From positions 1 through 64,000 of the forward strand of contig NZ_JAFBFA010000011.1 in assembly GCF_016909015.1 (NCBI RefSeq): a stretch of 64,000 nt of DNA, written 5' to 3'. The translations under genes and the position numbers were made by a program. The stretch is from Gracilibacillus alcaliphilus. Its GTDB lineage: Bacteria; Bacillota; Bacilli; Bacillales; Amphibacillaceae. A model generated the notes under the pieces. That model was not told where the DNA came from, did not search any database, and was given only the letters and a program-made list of their open reading frames with translations. This document shows, one piece after another, positions 17,099 through 26,829 of this stretch; the first letter of the stretch is position 1, and the number at the start of each line of letters is the position of its first letter.

Positions 17099-18628
17099 AT
17101 GATAAAAAAGCTTGGAGTGATTGCGTTAAGTGCAAGTCTGTTTTTTTCAGGAGTTAGCACGATAGCGGCCAGTGCAGATGGAAATAGTCAAGTGAATAAC
17201 ATTGATGATAATGGGGGGAAAGCGAGAAATATCATTTATATGATTCCGGACGGTTTTAATGCTGATTATGCAACGAATTATCGGCATTTTAAGGGAGAGG
17301 ATGCAGCCTGGGATGATCATTTGAAAGGGATGTATACTACATATTCTGCTGATTCTAATATTACCGACTCTGCAGCTGCAGGTACGGCAATGTCAACAGG
17401 TGTAAAAACTAATAATGGCATGATTGGATTGGATCCAGAAGGTAATCCGCAGCAGACAATTCTAGAAGCTTCGCAGGATAAGGATATGTCAACAGGACTT
17501 GTTGCTACTTCCACTATTACCCATGCAACTCCAGCAGCATTTGGAGCTCATGTAGATGATCGGAACAAGGAACCAGAGATTGCCCAGCAATTAATAGACA
17601 ACGAGATTGATGTTTTACTAGGAGGCGGGAAAAATAATTTCCTTCCAGAATCAGAAGGTGGGAATCAAGCAGAAGCAAATGTACTCCAGCAGGCAGAAGA
17701 GCAAGGATATCAGCTCATCGAAAATCGCAATCAATTACTTGAGGCAGATATCGATCTAGACAGCGAAAAATTACTAGGCTTGTTCGCCGATGAGGCTATG
17801 TCACCTGAATTACACCGCAATACAGATGAAGAACCAAGTCTTGCAGAAATGACACAAACGGCTATTGATACACTAAAAAAAGATGAAGATGGCTTTTTCC
17901 TTATGGTAGAAGGAAGTCAGATTGACTGGGCAGGACACGATAATGATGCAGCATGGGCGATGACAGATGTAGGCGCCTTTGAAGAAGCAGTACAAGCAGC
18001 AGTTGATTTCGCTGAAGAAGACGGTAATACATTAGTTGTTATTGGTGGAGATCATGAAACAGGTGGTATGACTGTAGGTGCCAATGGTTCAGGAACGGCC
18101 AACCCAGAGCTGCTTCAAAGTGTAACGGCAATCGGTGCGAATATCGCAGAAGAGTTAAATGAAGATCGATCCAACGCTAATGAAGTCGTAAGTAAATATA
18201 CGGAGATGGAATTGTCAGAAGAAGAAATTCAATCGATTCAGGAAGCGGAAGATCCTAAGATGGCTATCAATACAGTAATCAGTTCGAAGGCCAATGTTGG
18301 ATGGACAAGCACGAATCATACAGGAGTGGATATTCCTGTCTACGCATATGGTCCAGGAGCTGACCAATTTTCAGGCTCCCTTGATAATACCGATTTACCT
18401 AAAATCATCGCCGAAGCTGCAGGAATTGAATTTGGCGGAGGAGCAATCAGCAAAAATCAGTCAGAAGAACAAGGTCAGTCAAAAGAAATGATGTATACAG
18501 TAAAGTCTGGAGATACGCTATTTGAAATTGGGCTGCAATATAATTACTTATGGACGACACTGCAGGAAATCAATCAATTTCCAAATCCGGATTTGATTTA
18601 TCCTGGAGACGAAGTGTATTTCAAATAA
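17099..18628 (+). CDS. secreted alkaline phosphatase with C-terminal LysM domain
   Basis: 509 residues. Signal peptide (about 1-25, K-K-L-G-V-I-A-L-S-A-S-L-F-F then A-A-S-A). PhoA fold: metal Asp51 in M-I-P-D-G, nucleophile Ser91 in T-D-S-A-A-A-G-T-A, E-G-S-Q-I-D-W-A-G-H-D, G-G-D-H-E-T-G-G and a late N-H-T-G. A linker leads to a LysM module (about 465-509, Y-T-V-K-S-G-D-T-L-F), which should hold the enzyme on peptidoglycan. It releases phosphate from organic esters outside the cell. AAGGAGG 8 bases before ATG; Pho box upstream indicates induction by phosphate starvation. Confidence 0.93.
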   Translation: MIKKLGVIALSASLFFSGVSTIAASADGNSQVNNIDDNGGKARNIIYMIPDGFNADYATNYRHFKGEDAAWDDHLKGMYTTYSADSNITDSAAAGTAMSTGVKTNNGMIGLDPEGNPQQTILEASQDKDMSTGLVATSTITHATPAAFGAHVDDRNKEPEIAQQLIDNEIDVLLGGGKNNFLPESEGGNQAEANVLQQAEEQGYQLIENRNQLLEADIDLDSEKLLGLFADEAMSPELHRNTDEEPSLAEMTQTAIDTLKKDEDGFFLMVEGSQIDWAGHDNDAAWAMTDVGAFEEAVQAAVDFAEEDGNTLVVIGGDHETGGMTVGANGSGTANPELLQSVTAIGANIAEELNEDRSNANEVVSKYTEMELSEEEIQSIQEAEDPKMAINTVISSKANVGWTSTNHTGVDIPVYAYGPGADQFSGSLDNTDLPKIIAEAAGIEFGGGAISKNQSEEQGQSKEMMYTVKSGDTLFEIGLQYNYLWTTLQEINQFPNPDLIYPGDEVYFK

Positions 18629-18670
18629 GTAGCTAGACTGAATATACACGGAGATTACTAGACTCCTATC

Positions 18671-18724
18671 AAAACCCCTGTGAATAGCCGAGTATTTGAT
18701 AAAACTCGGATTCACAGGGGTTTT
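18671..18724. terminator. bidirectional terminator between alkaline phosphatase and mrp operon
   Basis: Long stem CCCCTGTGAAT..CCGAGT with ACTCGGATTCACAGGGG, a two-base bulge, flanked by A-run on the left and T-run on the right. Serves both convergent units. Confidence 0.85.
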
Positions 18725-18732
18725 TCCTTTTA

Positions 18733-19080
18733 TTATTGCTGTTTATCGTACATTTTTTTTAAATCATCGACAACTGTATTTTTGGCTAGTTTCACCCCAT
18801 TGCGATAGGCAGAACGCGCCAAGAACAGACTAGCTACAGGAGCTGTAAGGAATAAGAACAGAATCGCTAGCAGAATTTTTGCGTTCAAATCTCCTTGTGA
18901 CAGAAAATGGATAAAGACAGCTAACATAATAAAGATCACGCCTAAGGTGGCACTTTTTCCAGAGGCGTGCGCCCGGCTGTATACATCTTTGAGCCGCAAG
19001 ATGCCAATCGCACTGACAACGGCGAAGAAGACACCGATAATAACAAATGCTAAGACCACTATATCAATCATCACGTTCAA
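18733..19080 (-). CDS. mrpG: Mrp Na+/H+ antiporter subunit G
   Basis: 115 residues, three membrane segments, with R-L-K-D-V-Y-S-R-A-H-A typical of MrpG/PhaG. TTG at 19080 is used because AGAGGTG precedes it; GTG and ATG lie a few codons in. Overlaps the end of mrpF by 17 bases, indicating coupled translation. Last gene of the seven-gene operon, directly before the terminator. Confidence 0.9.
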   Translation of the reverse strand: MNVMIDIVVLAFVIIGVFFAVVSAIGILRLKDVYSRAHASGKSATLGVIFIMLAVFIHFLSQGDLNAKILLAILFLFLTAPVASLFLARSAYRNGVKLAKNTVVDDLKKMYDKQQ

Positions 19081-19342
19081 TGACTACACCTCTTTCTAGG
19101 AATTTCGAGAGAGTCAAGGTTCCGACAAAGCCGAGGATTGTTAGGACTAATACGATATCAGAAAATACTGTAGTATTCTGTAAAATCATAAAAATTCCGA
19201 TTATGCCGGCAAGTAATACACCAATCGCATCTAGGGCAAGAATTTTATCCTGAATAGAAGGACCAAGCAATAATCGAATAAACAGCAGCAGAAGTCCAAA
19301 TGATAATACACATAAGGCAATAATCAGCACTGTATCAAACAT
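19064..19342 (-). CDS. mrpF: Mrp Na+/H+ antiporter subunit F
   Basis: 92 residues with three hydrophobic helices and the family pattern G-P-S-I-Q-D-K-I-L-A-L-D-A-I-G. Start codon overlaps the mrpE stop (TAATG). Small structural subunit of the hetero-oligomeric antiporter. Confidence 0.92.
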   Translation of the reverse strand: MFDTVLIIALCVLSFGLLLLFIRLLLGPSIQDKILALDAIGVLLAGIIGIFMILQNTTVFSDIVLVLTILGFVGTLTLSKFLERGVVIERDD

Positions 19343-19818
19343 TACTTTGTCACCTCCATAATCGCCTTTTCGAAGGATTCCTGAATATCCCTAATCATCG
19401 CTTGTTTATCAGGTACGTCAATCGCATGTACATAGATTGTTTTACTGTCTGACGAGAAATCCATTGAAATAGTTCCCGGTGTCAGCGTGATCAAGGCTGC
19501 CAAGATAGAAATTTCAAAATCAGATTCTAACTTGGTTTTTACAGCAACAATACCAGGCTGATGGTTTTGTTTAGGGTTTAACACAACCTTGACCACATCG
19601 ATATTAGCCTTAATCAGCTCTATAAAGAATAAGCAGATTAATTTGATCGCGGCCCACACTCTGTTTATGTAGAAATCAAACATCAGGAAGCGGCGAATAA
19701 TAAACAAGATGATAATCCCAATAATATACCCGGCAAAAAAAGTGGCAAAGGTATATTCATTATGCAGAAACATCCACAGTACGGCAATTAAGACATTTAT
19801 CAGCATTTGAAAAGCCAT
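19342..19818 (-). CDS. mrpE: Mrp Na+/H+ antiporter subunit E
   Basis: 158 residues. Two N-terminal membrane segments and a cytoplasmic C-terminal part with L-I-T-L-T-P-G-T-I-S-M-D, a MrpE hallmark. Five bases separate it from mrpD. Confidence 0.92.
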   Translation of the reverse strand: MAFQMLINVLIAVLWMFLHNEYTFATFFAGYIIGIIILFIIRRFLMFDFYINRVWAAIKLICLFFIELIKANIDVVKVVLNPKQNHQPGIVAVKTKLESDFEISILAALITLTPGTISMDFSSDSKTIYVHAIDVPDKQAMIRDIQESFEKAIMEVTK

Positions 19819-19823
19819 AATAA

Positions 19824-21308
19824 CTACTCCTTAAGTACAGAATCGATATAGTTAGCGGGATCCATAATATCTTCTGCCACCTCTAGTGAGTAGGTAAAGA
19901 TCGGTTCCGCTGCAAAACCTAAAATAATGGCTAACGCCACTAGTGGAAAGATAGGAAGCAACAGTTTCCTCACTGGAACACTGGCTTGCTCCTTGGTATG
20001 CTTTTGCTTACCCCAGAAGGCGTAGCTGAATATTTTTATCATCGAGAACAGAGTCAGTAAACCGACTAATAAGGCGACTCCGGCAATGACATATTGTCCT
20101 TCCTCAAAACCAGATAATATAATCGGAAATTTACTAAAGAATCCACTCAATGGCGGAATTCCTGCTAATGAAACAGCCGTAATAAAGAAAAACCATGCCA
20201 GCCAAGGATGAGTTCCCAGCAGTCCGCCCATTTTCTTAAGATCAGTTGTTCCTGTAATGCGTTCTGTCACCCCGGCGAATAAGAACAGCGCTGTTTTTAC
20301 AATCATATGATGGGCGATATAATAAATGGCGCCTGCAACAGCCAGCGGAGTAAAAATACCGAGTCCCATCACCATATAACCAACCTGACTAATAATATGG
20401 TAAGAAAGAATTCGTTTGAAATCAAATTGTGAGACTGCACCTAATACCCCAAATAGCATGGTAAAACCGGCAATGGTTACAATCAGTTCCTTATGTGTAA
20501 AGCCGATATCATGGTTAAACATAAGCGTAAAGGTGCGAATAATGGCATAGATACCGACCTTGGTCAACAGACCGCCAAAAAGGGCTGCAATTGCCGCCGG
20601 CGGACCAAAGTAAGATCGAGGCAGCCAAAAATATAACGGAAATAAGGCACCTTTAGAAGCAAAGACCACAAATAATAGCATCGCAACAAAGTTAAGGGCA
20701 CCTGCTTGATCCAGTTCTGCCACCCGTTCTGCAATATGAGCCATATTCATGGTGCCAGTAATGGCATAAATCCAGGCGATGGCCGCAATAAACAGAGCAG
20801 AAGCAAAGATGTTAATAATGACATATTTAAATGATTCTCTCAGCTGATAACCTGTGCCGCCATGGACAATTAACCCATAAGAAGCAATCAGCATTACTTC
20901 AAAGAAGACAAATAAATTAAATAAGTCGCCGGTAAGAAAGGCGCCGTTTACACCAATCATTAAGAATAGGTATAAAGGGTAGAAGAATTGCTTTTCCCGT
21001 GTCTCAGCCACTGTCTGAAAGGCAAAGAACAGACAGATTGTACCTACTAAATTGGATAGGAGCAGCATAAAGGTAGAAAGTAAATCAGCTACAATTACAA
21101 TACCAAAAGGTGCCTCCCAGTTCCCAACTTCTAACACAATCGTTCCGTGCAGATAGACGATGACAGCCAGATAGATGGAAAGAGTCAACAGGAATGACAT
21201 AGTGATACCACTAAGTATTCGCTGTGCTGTTATCCTTTTTGCAAGTAAAATCAATATCGCTCCGATTATAAATGGAATGACAATCGGTAAAATAATTAGA
21301 TTATTCAT
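19824..21308 (-). CDS. mrpD: Mrp Na+/H+ antiporter subunit D
   Basis: 494 residues, about 14 membrane helices, homologous to the NuoM/NuoN proton-channel subunits of complex I. Conserved Glu in F-F-E-V-M-L-I-A-S-Y-G and Lys in S-K-G-A-L-F-P-L-Y-F-W-L-P fit the ion path. Overlaps mrpC by 8 bases. Confidence 0.95.
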   Translation of the reverse strand: MNNLIILPIVIPFIIGAILILLAKRITAQRILSGITMSFLLTLSIYLAVIVYLHGTIVLEVGNWEAPFGIVIVADLLSTFMLLLSNLVGTICLFFAFQTVAETREKQFFYPLYLFLMIGVNGAFLTGDLFNLFVFFEVMLIASYGLIVHGGTGYQLRESFKYVIINIFASALFIAAIAWIYAITGTMNMAHIAERVAELDQAGALNFVAMLLFVVFASKGALFPLYFWLPRSYFGPPAAIAALFGGLLTKVGIYAIIRTFTLMFNHDIGFTHKELIVTIAGFTMLFGVLGAVSQFDFKRILSYHIISQVGYMVMGLGIFTPLAVAGAIYYIAHHMIVKTALFLFAGVTERITGTTDLKKMGGLLGTHPWLAWFFFITAVSLAGIPPLSGFFSKFPIILSGFEEGQYVIAGVALLVGLLTLFSMIKIFSYAFWGKQKHTKEQASVPVRKLLLPIFPLVALAIILGFAAEPIFTYSLEVAEDIMDPANYIDSVLKE

Positions 21309-21639
21309 CAGCAGAACCCCTTAAATCTTCTAAATCATCTGTCTTGTGCACTTTATAGGTGCGGTAAGCCATTACTAAGAGCAAGGATGTAACGGCAAAA
21401 CTAATCACAATTGCCGTTAAGATCAATGCATGCGGCAATGGGTCAGTATAGGCATCAGCGGCAAAACTTAAGATGGGAGCGTCCCCTCTTTGCAAGCCAG
21501 GCATTGTAAGCAGCAGCAGATGAACACCATGTGATAATAATAAGGTCGCCACTGCTACCCGAAGCAGATTACGAGACATCATCAAGTAAATGCTCACCAT
21601 AAAAATAATCCCAATCATAATCGCCATCAATACTTCCAT
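21301..21639 (-). CDS. mrpC: Mrp Na+/H+ antiporter subunit C
   Basis: 112 residues, three helices, NuoK-like, with P-L-P-H-A-L-I-L-T-A-I-V-I as in MrpC/MnhC. Shares one base with mrpB at 21639. Confidence 0.93.
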   Translation of the reverse strand: MEVLMAIMIGIIFMVSIYLMMSRNLLRVAVATLLLSHGVHLLLLTMPGLQRGDAPILSFAADAYTDPLPHALILTAIVISFAVTSLLLVMAYRTYKVHKTDDLEDLRGSADE

Positions 21640-22073
21640 TATTTATCATCCTCTGCGATCGTTAAAATAATTGTTAGTGCACTGCCAACCACGACGAAGT
21701 ATACACCTAAATCAAAGGGCAGGGCAGTTGTTAACTCTACTTCGCCAAGAATCGGTATGGTAAAATAATCAAAAAATTGTTTTAGATAAGGATATCCGAA
21801 CAGCATCGATACTACCCCGGTCAGACTGGCAAAAAGTAATCCGATTCCGATTATTTTGACGAAATCAATCGGAATCGCCTTTTTGATTGTCTTCATATCA
21901 AAGGCTACATATAGAATCAATATGGCACTGGAAGTCATCAGTCCACCAATAAACCCACCGCCCGGGTTGTTATGCCCAGCCAGTAATAGATAGATAGAGA
22001 AGGACAGAACAACTAAGATAATCAACCGTGCTAAGGTTTGCAGCATCATGTCATTTGGTTTTATTGGCTTCAT
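21639..22073 (-). CDS. mrpB: Mrp Na+/H+ antiporter subunit B
   Basis: 144 residues, four helices, with the family block G-H-N-N-P-G-G-G-F-I-G-G-L. Overlaps mrpA by 4 bases (ATGA type). Confidence 0.93.
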   Translation of the reverse strand: MKPIKPNDMMLQTLARLIILVVLSFSIYLLLAGHNNPGGGFIGGLMTSSAILILYVAFDMKTIKKAIPIDFVKIIGIGLLFASLTGVVSMLFGYPYLKQFFDYFTIPILGEVELTTALPFDLGVYFVVVGSALTIILTIAEDDK

Positions 22074-24487
22074 ACATCCTCCCTCCCTTTGAACCGTAAC
22101 TTAATCAAACTAATTACTGACAGTGTGGCAATTGCGACCACAAGGGCTTCTAACATTGTATCCAGTCCACGGAAATCAACTAAGATCACATTGACGACAT
22201 TATACCCTCCTGCCTCTTCTTTAGAGTTTTCGATGAAAAACTCTGCGATAGAAGGGAAGTTCGCTTCTTGTCCTAATGAAAAAGCACTAAGTGAAATAAT
22301 GGTCATCATCAGGCCGAATCCGCCCGCAATCAGTAATTTAACTAGTTTTATTCCAATGGCTGTCTTTTCCTTTTGGAGCTTTGGTAGATGATAGAAAACC
22401 AACATGAACAGAATAACGGTTACCGTTTCAACAAGTAACTGAGTTAAAGCCAAATCAGGAGCCCGGAAGATTACGAAAAACAAGGCTACTATAAAGCCGG
22501 TTACCCCGGTAACTACAATAACAGCCACACGATTCTGCAAGAACGGTATGACAACCACCGAACTAATGAATACGATAAAGATCAGCCACATAAAAGGCGG
22601 AATCGGTGATAAATCGAGTGAGCCAATGTCCGGCAGGTTGTAGCGGTACATTGTATAACCCATCAGCAGGATAATAAAAGCACACATATAAATAAAATAA
22701 TCACGCAGTCTCCCTGTCATTTGTATACGAGTCAACCATTGAGAGCCTTTAATCAATCCGTCATAACCATAGTCATAGCCATAATTGAACAAGTCTCTTT
22801 CCCCGCGGTAAAAGGCAGAGTTTTCCCATTTCCTAAAGGTGAGGAAGAGCAGCACGCCTAAGATAATCACGCCAATTGTCATCCATAACTCTGGCTGAAA
22901 TCCATGCCAATGATAGATATGCACATCAAACTGCTCGCCAGCGGCTAAGATACCCGGCAGAATCGCAGAAATGGCTGGTGCAATAATCGAATAGGCAAGA
23001 ATACCAGGGAATAACCCGATGATGATCACAAGCAAACCTAATACAACTGGGCTGATTAACATCCCGACAGGTGCCTCATGGACATGTTTTACCTTCAATT
23101 TGCTGATATCAAATTTGCCGGTAAAGGTACGGAAGAACATAATCAGACAGTATAAGAAGGTAAATACACTAGCCACCCAGGCGACGATCGGAATAATCAA
23201 TCCAAATGTTTCTAGGTGAAAGATGCCGTAATCCAGCACATTTAACATCCCGGTAAAGAATAACTCCTTACTGAGAAAGCCATTAAACGGCGGCAGTCCA
23301 GCCATTGAGGCAAGACCGACAAGGGAGATCGTGGCAGTCACTGGCATTATTGTCATCAAACCACCCAACTTACGGATATCTCTCGTCCCAGTTTCATGGT
23401 CAATAATGCCAACTGCCATAAACAGGCTGCCTTTAAAGGTGGCATGGTTGATTAAATGAAAGACGGCAGCTAAGATCGCCGTTTTATATAAGGCATTATC
23501 GCCATCTTGAAAATAAAAGGCAGCAGAACCAACACCAAGCAGACTCATAATTAATCCTAGCTGACTAACAGTCGAGAAGGCGAGTATACCCTTTAAATCC
23601 TTTTGTCGAACGGCAGAGACAGAGCCCCATAAAAGAGTGGTGAGACCAGCAATGGTAATGATCCAGAACCATTCCGGTGTGCCGCCAAATACGCCTGTTA
23701 ACCGAGCCACTAAATAGATCCCGGCCTTTACCATGGTAGCTGAATGCAGGTAGGCACTAACAGGTGTCGGAGCTTCCATCGCATCTGGCAGCCAAATGTG
23801 GAATGGAAACTGGGCTGATTTTGTAAAGGCTCCTAATAATACTAAGATCATCGCAGGCAGGAATAGCCCGCTTGTTATAATGAGGTCGGCATTGGCAACT
23901 AATTCGCGGATGCTGAAGGTGCCGGTGATCACGTATAACAGTGAAAATCCACCTAGCATAGAGAGCCCGCCAAATACAGTAATATACATTGATTTTTGGG
24001 CACCATAAATAGATTTTTCGCGGCTGTACCAATAACTGATTAACAGGGAAGAGGCAATACTGGTCACTTCCCAGAATACATAGACTACGATCAGGTTATC
24101 AGATAATACAACGCCAAGCATCGCTCCCATAAACATCAAGAGATACACATAGAAGTTATGTAATCTTTCTTTCCCTTTTGCCAGATAATAGATCGAGTAT
24201 AGGACAACTAACGCCCCAATTCCGGTAATCAATAAAACAAACAGCAAGCTTAAGCCATCCAGATAAACACTAAAATTAATACCAAGCGAAGGCACCCAAG
24301 GCAGCACCTCGAGAATGGTTTCACCAGAAGAGGTGACAGGCAGAAAAGTTAAGAAATAAATAAATAGTGCGAAAGGAAGGAGTAAAACAAACCATCCTGT
24401 ATGTATTCTTTTCATATATTTATATAGAAATGGGATAAGTATAGCTACAAGAAATGGTGATAGTACAGCCCAATGCAGCAAAGACAA
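22070..24487 (-). CDS. mrpA: Mrp Na+/H+ antiporter subunit A
   Basis: 805 residues from TTG at 24487, placed 7 bases after a perfect AAAGGAGG; the frame extends to 24532 without a site. NuoL-like, with more than 20 helices plus the MrpA-specific C-terminal part related to NuoJ (D-L-A-L-T-Q-L-L-V-E-T-V-T-V). Motif F-W-E-V-T-S-I-A-S holds the conserved helix-5 Glu, and K-S-A-Q-F-P-F-H-I-W-L-P-D-A-M-E-A-P-T follows. With MrpB-G it exchanges cytoplasmic Na+ for external H+, giving salt and alkali tolerance. All seven subunits look intact. Confidence 0.95.
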   Translation of the reverse strand: MSLLHWAVLSPFLVAILIPFLYKYMKRIHTGWFVLLLPFALFIYFLTFLPVTSSGETILEVLPWVPSLGINFSVYLDGLSLLFVLLITGIGALVVLYSIYYLAKGKERLHNFYVYLLMFMGAMLGVVLSDNLIVVYVFWEVTSIASSLLISYWYSREKSIYGAQKSMYITVFGGLSMLGGFSLLYVITGTFSIRELVANADLIITSGLFLPAMILVLLGAFTKSAQFPFHIWLPDAMEAPTPVSAYLHSATMVKAGIYLVARLTGVFGGTPEWFWIITIAGLTTLLWGSVSAVRQKDLKGILAFSTVSQLGLIMSLLGVGSAAFYFQDGDNALYKTAILAAVFHLINHATFKGSLFMAVGIIDHETGTRDIRKLGGLMTIMPVTATISLVGLASMAGLPPFNGFLSKELFFTGMLNVLDYGIFHLETFGLIIPIVAWVASVFTFLYCLIMFFRTFTGKFDISKLKVKHVHEAPVGMLISPVVLGLLVIIIGLFPGILAYSIIAPAISAILPGILAAGEQFDVHIYHWHGFQPELWMTIGVIILGVLLFLTFRKWENSAFYRGERDLFNYGYDYGYDGLIKGSQWLTRIQMTGRLRDYFIYMCAFIILLMGYTMYRYNLPDIGSLDLSPIPPFMWLIFIVFISSVVVIPFLQNRVAVIVVTGVTGFIVALFFVIFRAPDLALTQLLVETVTVILFMLVFYHLPKLQKEKTAIGIKLVKLLIAGGFGLMMTIISLSAFSLGQEANFPSIAEFFIENSKEEAGGYNVVNVILVDFRGLDTMLEALVVAIATLSVISLIKLRFKGREDV

Positions 24488-24738
24488 ATTAATTCCTCCT
24501 TTACATATAAAACAGCCGAAATTTACGCTCATAAAGACCAGCTAGTTTACAGTATAACGGATTGAAAAGGTAAATGCATGTAAAAAAAAGGATAATCGTC
24601 TTTTTGTCACTTCTTATATTAAATAGGTAGAAACCACTCGAAATCAGATCAAAAAAATTATAAGAAATTTTAAATAAGGGGTAAATATCCAAATGGGTGA
24701 CTGGAAATGATGGATAACAATTTGCTTTTGAATATGTC

Positions 24739-24768
24739 ATTATATTAGAGTTATTCTTCTATATTCGA
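24739..24768 (-). promoter_or_regulatory. possible promoter of the mrp operon
   Basis: On the minus strand TCGAAT (24768-24763), 18-base spacer, TATAAT (24744-24739), about 250 bases before mrpA. The -35 box is weak, so this is tentative. The leader between it and mrpA carries no obvious riboswitch. Confidence 0.35.
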
Positions 24769-24774
24769 CACTTT

Positions 24775-25227
24775 TTACGAAAAACAAGTCGAATTGGTTA
24801 TCCGTTTGTCGCTTATTGTATGACATTTCTTGTTTGTCCATGTGGGGTATCCGCTCCAAAGTGCGTTTCAGAGGCGCTGATGATCAGCAAACGTATTCGT
24901 ATCTGCTTTATACGGTAAAAAAATCGACTGAGGTAAAACAAAAACGTTAGAGCAAGAAACGAATCGTCTTTTTTCCTTTACTAGGTGAAATAGCGTGAAA
25001 AGTTGTGGAGCAAAGAAAAAGGGACCGGTCCAATTATAGATCTGTCCCTTGCTTCTTGTTCCGCAAACACGCTCCACCACTGCACCTCTCAATGACAGCC
25101 TTTATTTACTAAAAATCCGAACCAAAGGCTCTATTGTTTGAAGGCTTACTTGGCAACTAAACTTTTGTCCCGGCATCGGAAAGTAGGTAGGTGACACTGG
25201 GGAAGTTTATCACCAAAAACACTTGCT
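24775..25227. other. non-coding intergenic region upstream of mrp
   Basis: About 450 bases between the mrp promoter region and the end of the DUF4317 gene. An open frame at 24868-25092 on the minus strand has no ribosome site or recognisable protein character and is rejected. Near 25016-25050 a 7-bp stem (AAGGGAC/GTCCCTT) followed on the minus strand by TTTTTC is a plausible terminator for the DUF4317 gene. Nothing else recognised. Confidence 0.5.
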
Positions 25228-26394
25228 TTATTTAAATGCCTCTGGAATCAGTGTAAATCCATCAATCACGGTATCTTCTTCGACCTCAATCATCAGATAA
25301 CGTCTCCCGTCCATTTGTACTTGCCGAACATGACGTAAGTCTTCCGGGCTGACAGAAATATTAGCTACCTTGGTATTGATCTTAATGGATTTGGAGTTAA
25401 ACTTTGGCACAATATTCCGTGCCTTTAATTCGTAATTGGTATCGTCGATGACATTTTTAAACGCCGTTTCTACTTTTTCTGTGCTGAGATCTTCTATTCC
25501 GCTGGATGTTAGTATTCGTTCAACGTCTTTATAATCTATCGTCGGTACGTCTTCCTCCTCGGTATCTTCTGCCACACGGTGAATTTCTTCATAGACATTG
25601 GCCAGGGTGGAAGAGTTTAATTGGTGTCCAACGGCATCACGCACCACCTCTTCAAAAGCAATCTTATCATCCTTAGCTGTCATGGTCTCCTCGGCATTCA
25701 GTACTTCCTCGATAAACATCTCGTCTGGTTCATTCGCCTTACCGGCAACATATAATACACGATTGACATCTTGTGCATTGTCGGTAATACATGGAAAAAG
25801 GAATCCGCCCATCGGCGCCTGCAAGTTAATAATCGGATCCACCATTACATTGTACTTAAATTGTTTTTGAATATAGTCAAATTGTAATTCCTTTTTAGGA
25901 TCTTGTGTTTTATTGATACTGCATAGGATAAATGGGTGATGGTAAACCGAATCATAATGACTGCCTTCGTCACCATCTTGATGTTTTCTCATTGGTTTGA
26001 CATATTCGCCATGAATAAACGTGATAACCACATCCATCTCATATTGCCTGTCTTGCAGTATTTTCTCTACCATAAGAAGCATTTGCTGCTGCCATTCTTC
26101 ATTTGTTGCTGCTAATAATCCTTTATGTAAAATAAGCTGTGAAGAATCTTCCACATCTGACTGGAATTTCAATTCAAATAACTTTTCATCCAGCTGGCCG
26201 GTTAATAATTTTTTGAAATTGATCATAAATAATTCCTTTTCATCCTGATCAAGCATTTCAAACGGCTGGCTCTGTTGATGATAGATATCACTGGATTCCT
26301 TCATAATGTATACGTTAAAAATTTCGTGAACCTTCATTTTATCATTATCTACTTTGAATTGCTTCCGGATCGTAGCAATATCTTGTTTATTCAT
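25228..26394 (-). CDS. DUF4317 family protein
   Basis: 388 residues, soluble, no membrane segment. Starts M-N-K-Q-D-I-A-T-I-R-K-Q-F-K and continues with the D-x-x-K-M-K-V-x-x-I-F-N-V-Y pattern that marks DUF4317 proteins of Firmicutes. Rich in acidic residues in the middle. No function is established for this family and the neighbours give no clue. Monocistronic, probably ended by the stem near 25016-25050. Confidence 0.75.
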   Translation of the reverse strand: MNKQDIATIRKQFKVDNDKMKVHEIFNVYIMKESSDIYHQQSQPFEMLDQDEKELFMINFKKLLTGQLDEKLFELKFQSDVEDSSQLILHKGLLAATNEEWQQQMLLMVEKILQDRQYEMDVVITFIHGEYVKPMRKHQDGDEGSHYDSVYHHPFILCSINKTQDPKKELQFDYIQKQFKYNVMVDPIINLQAPMGGFLFPCITDNAQDVNRVLYVAGKANEPDEMFIEEVLNAEETMTAKDDKIAFEEVVRDAVGHQLNSSTLANVYEEIHRVAEDTEEEDVPTIDYKDVERILTSSGIEDLSTEKVETAFKNVIDDTNYELKARNIVPKFNSKSIKINTKVANISVSPEDLRHVRQVQMDGRRYLMIEVEEDTVIDGFTLIPEAFK

Positions 26395-26583
26395 TCCTGC
26401 ATCGCTCCTGTATAGTTAATTGCGGTGTCAGCCGACCATAAGACGGCTCATACTAATTGTCGTTATCCACCGATAAAGGATGAAGCTACTGTCGATGGAA
26501 GTCTTGCGTTATCACTATCCACTATATCATGTTTCGCAAAATGATTTAAGCTATCCAAAGTATAATCGTTATTCTTTTTCAAC

Positions 26584-26610
26584 AAAAAAAACCATGGCTC
26601 TTAGCCATGG
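26584..26610 (-). terminator. terminator of the mini zinc-finger gene
   Basis: Perfect 8-bp stem CCATGGCT/AGCCATGG with a 3-base loop; eight T follow on the minus strand. Begins 19 bases after the stop codon at 26629. Confidence 0.85.
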
Positions 26611-26628
26611 ATTCGGTGTACACTTTAG

Positions 26629-26802
26629 TTAGCTTTTAATTTTTTGCAAAATACTTACTTTGCCGCTACCTTGGCATGATGAGCAAGCAATCTCTCCCTC
26701 GCCATCACAAGATTCACATTTGTGTATGCCGTAATCCAACCCTTCTCCTGAACAACTCGGACAGCGTATTAAACCTTCCCCATTACAATCTTTACACTTC
26801 AC
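26629..26802 (-). CDS. stand-alone DnaJ-type cysteine-rich mini protein
   Basis: A 57-residue protein starting with GTG 26802, 7 bases after a perfect AAAGGAGG. It has four C-x-x-C-x-G-x-G repeats (C-K-D-C-N-G-E-G, C-P-S-C-S-G-E-G, C-E-S-C-D-G-E-G, C-S-S-C-Q-G-S-G), the exact pattern that binds two zinc ions in DnaJ, but no J domain or substrate-binding domain. A strong terminator follows, so it is an independent transcript. It could act as a redox or chaperone-like zinc module; function unknown. Confidence 0.8.
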   Translation of the reverse strand: MKCKDCNGEGLIRCPSCSGEGLDYGIHKCESCDGEGEIACSSCQGSGKVSILQKIKS

Positions 26803-26829
26803 GGTAGTTCCTCCTTTATAAATTTTGGC

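Noticed and set aside
24868..25092. 74-residue minus-strand ORF
   Set aside because: No ribosome site or family; spans a likely terminator stem.
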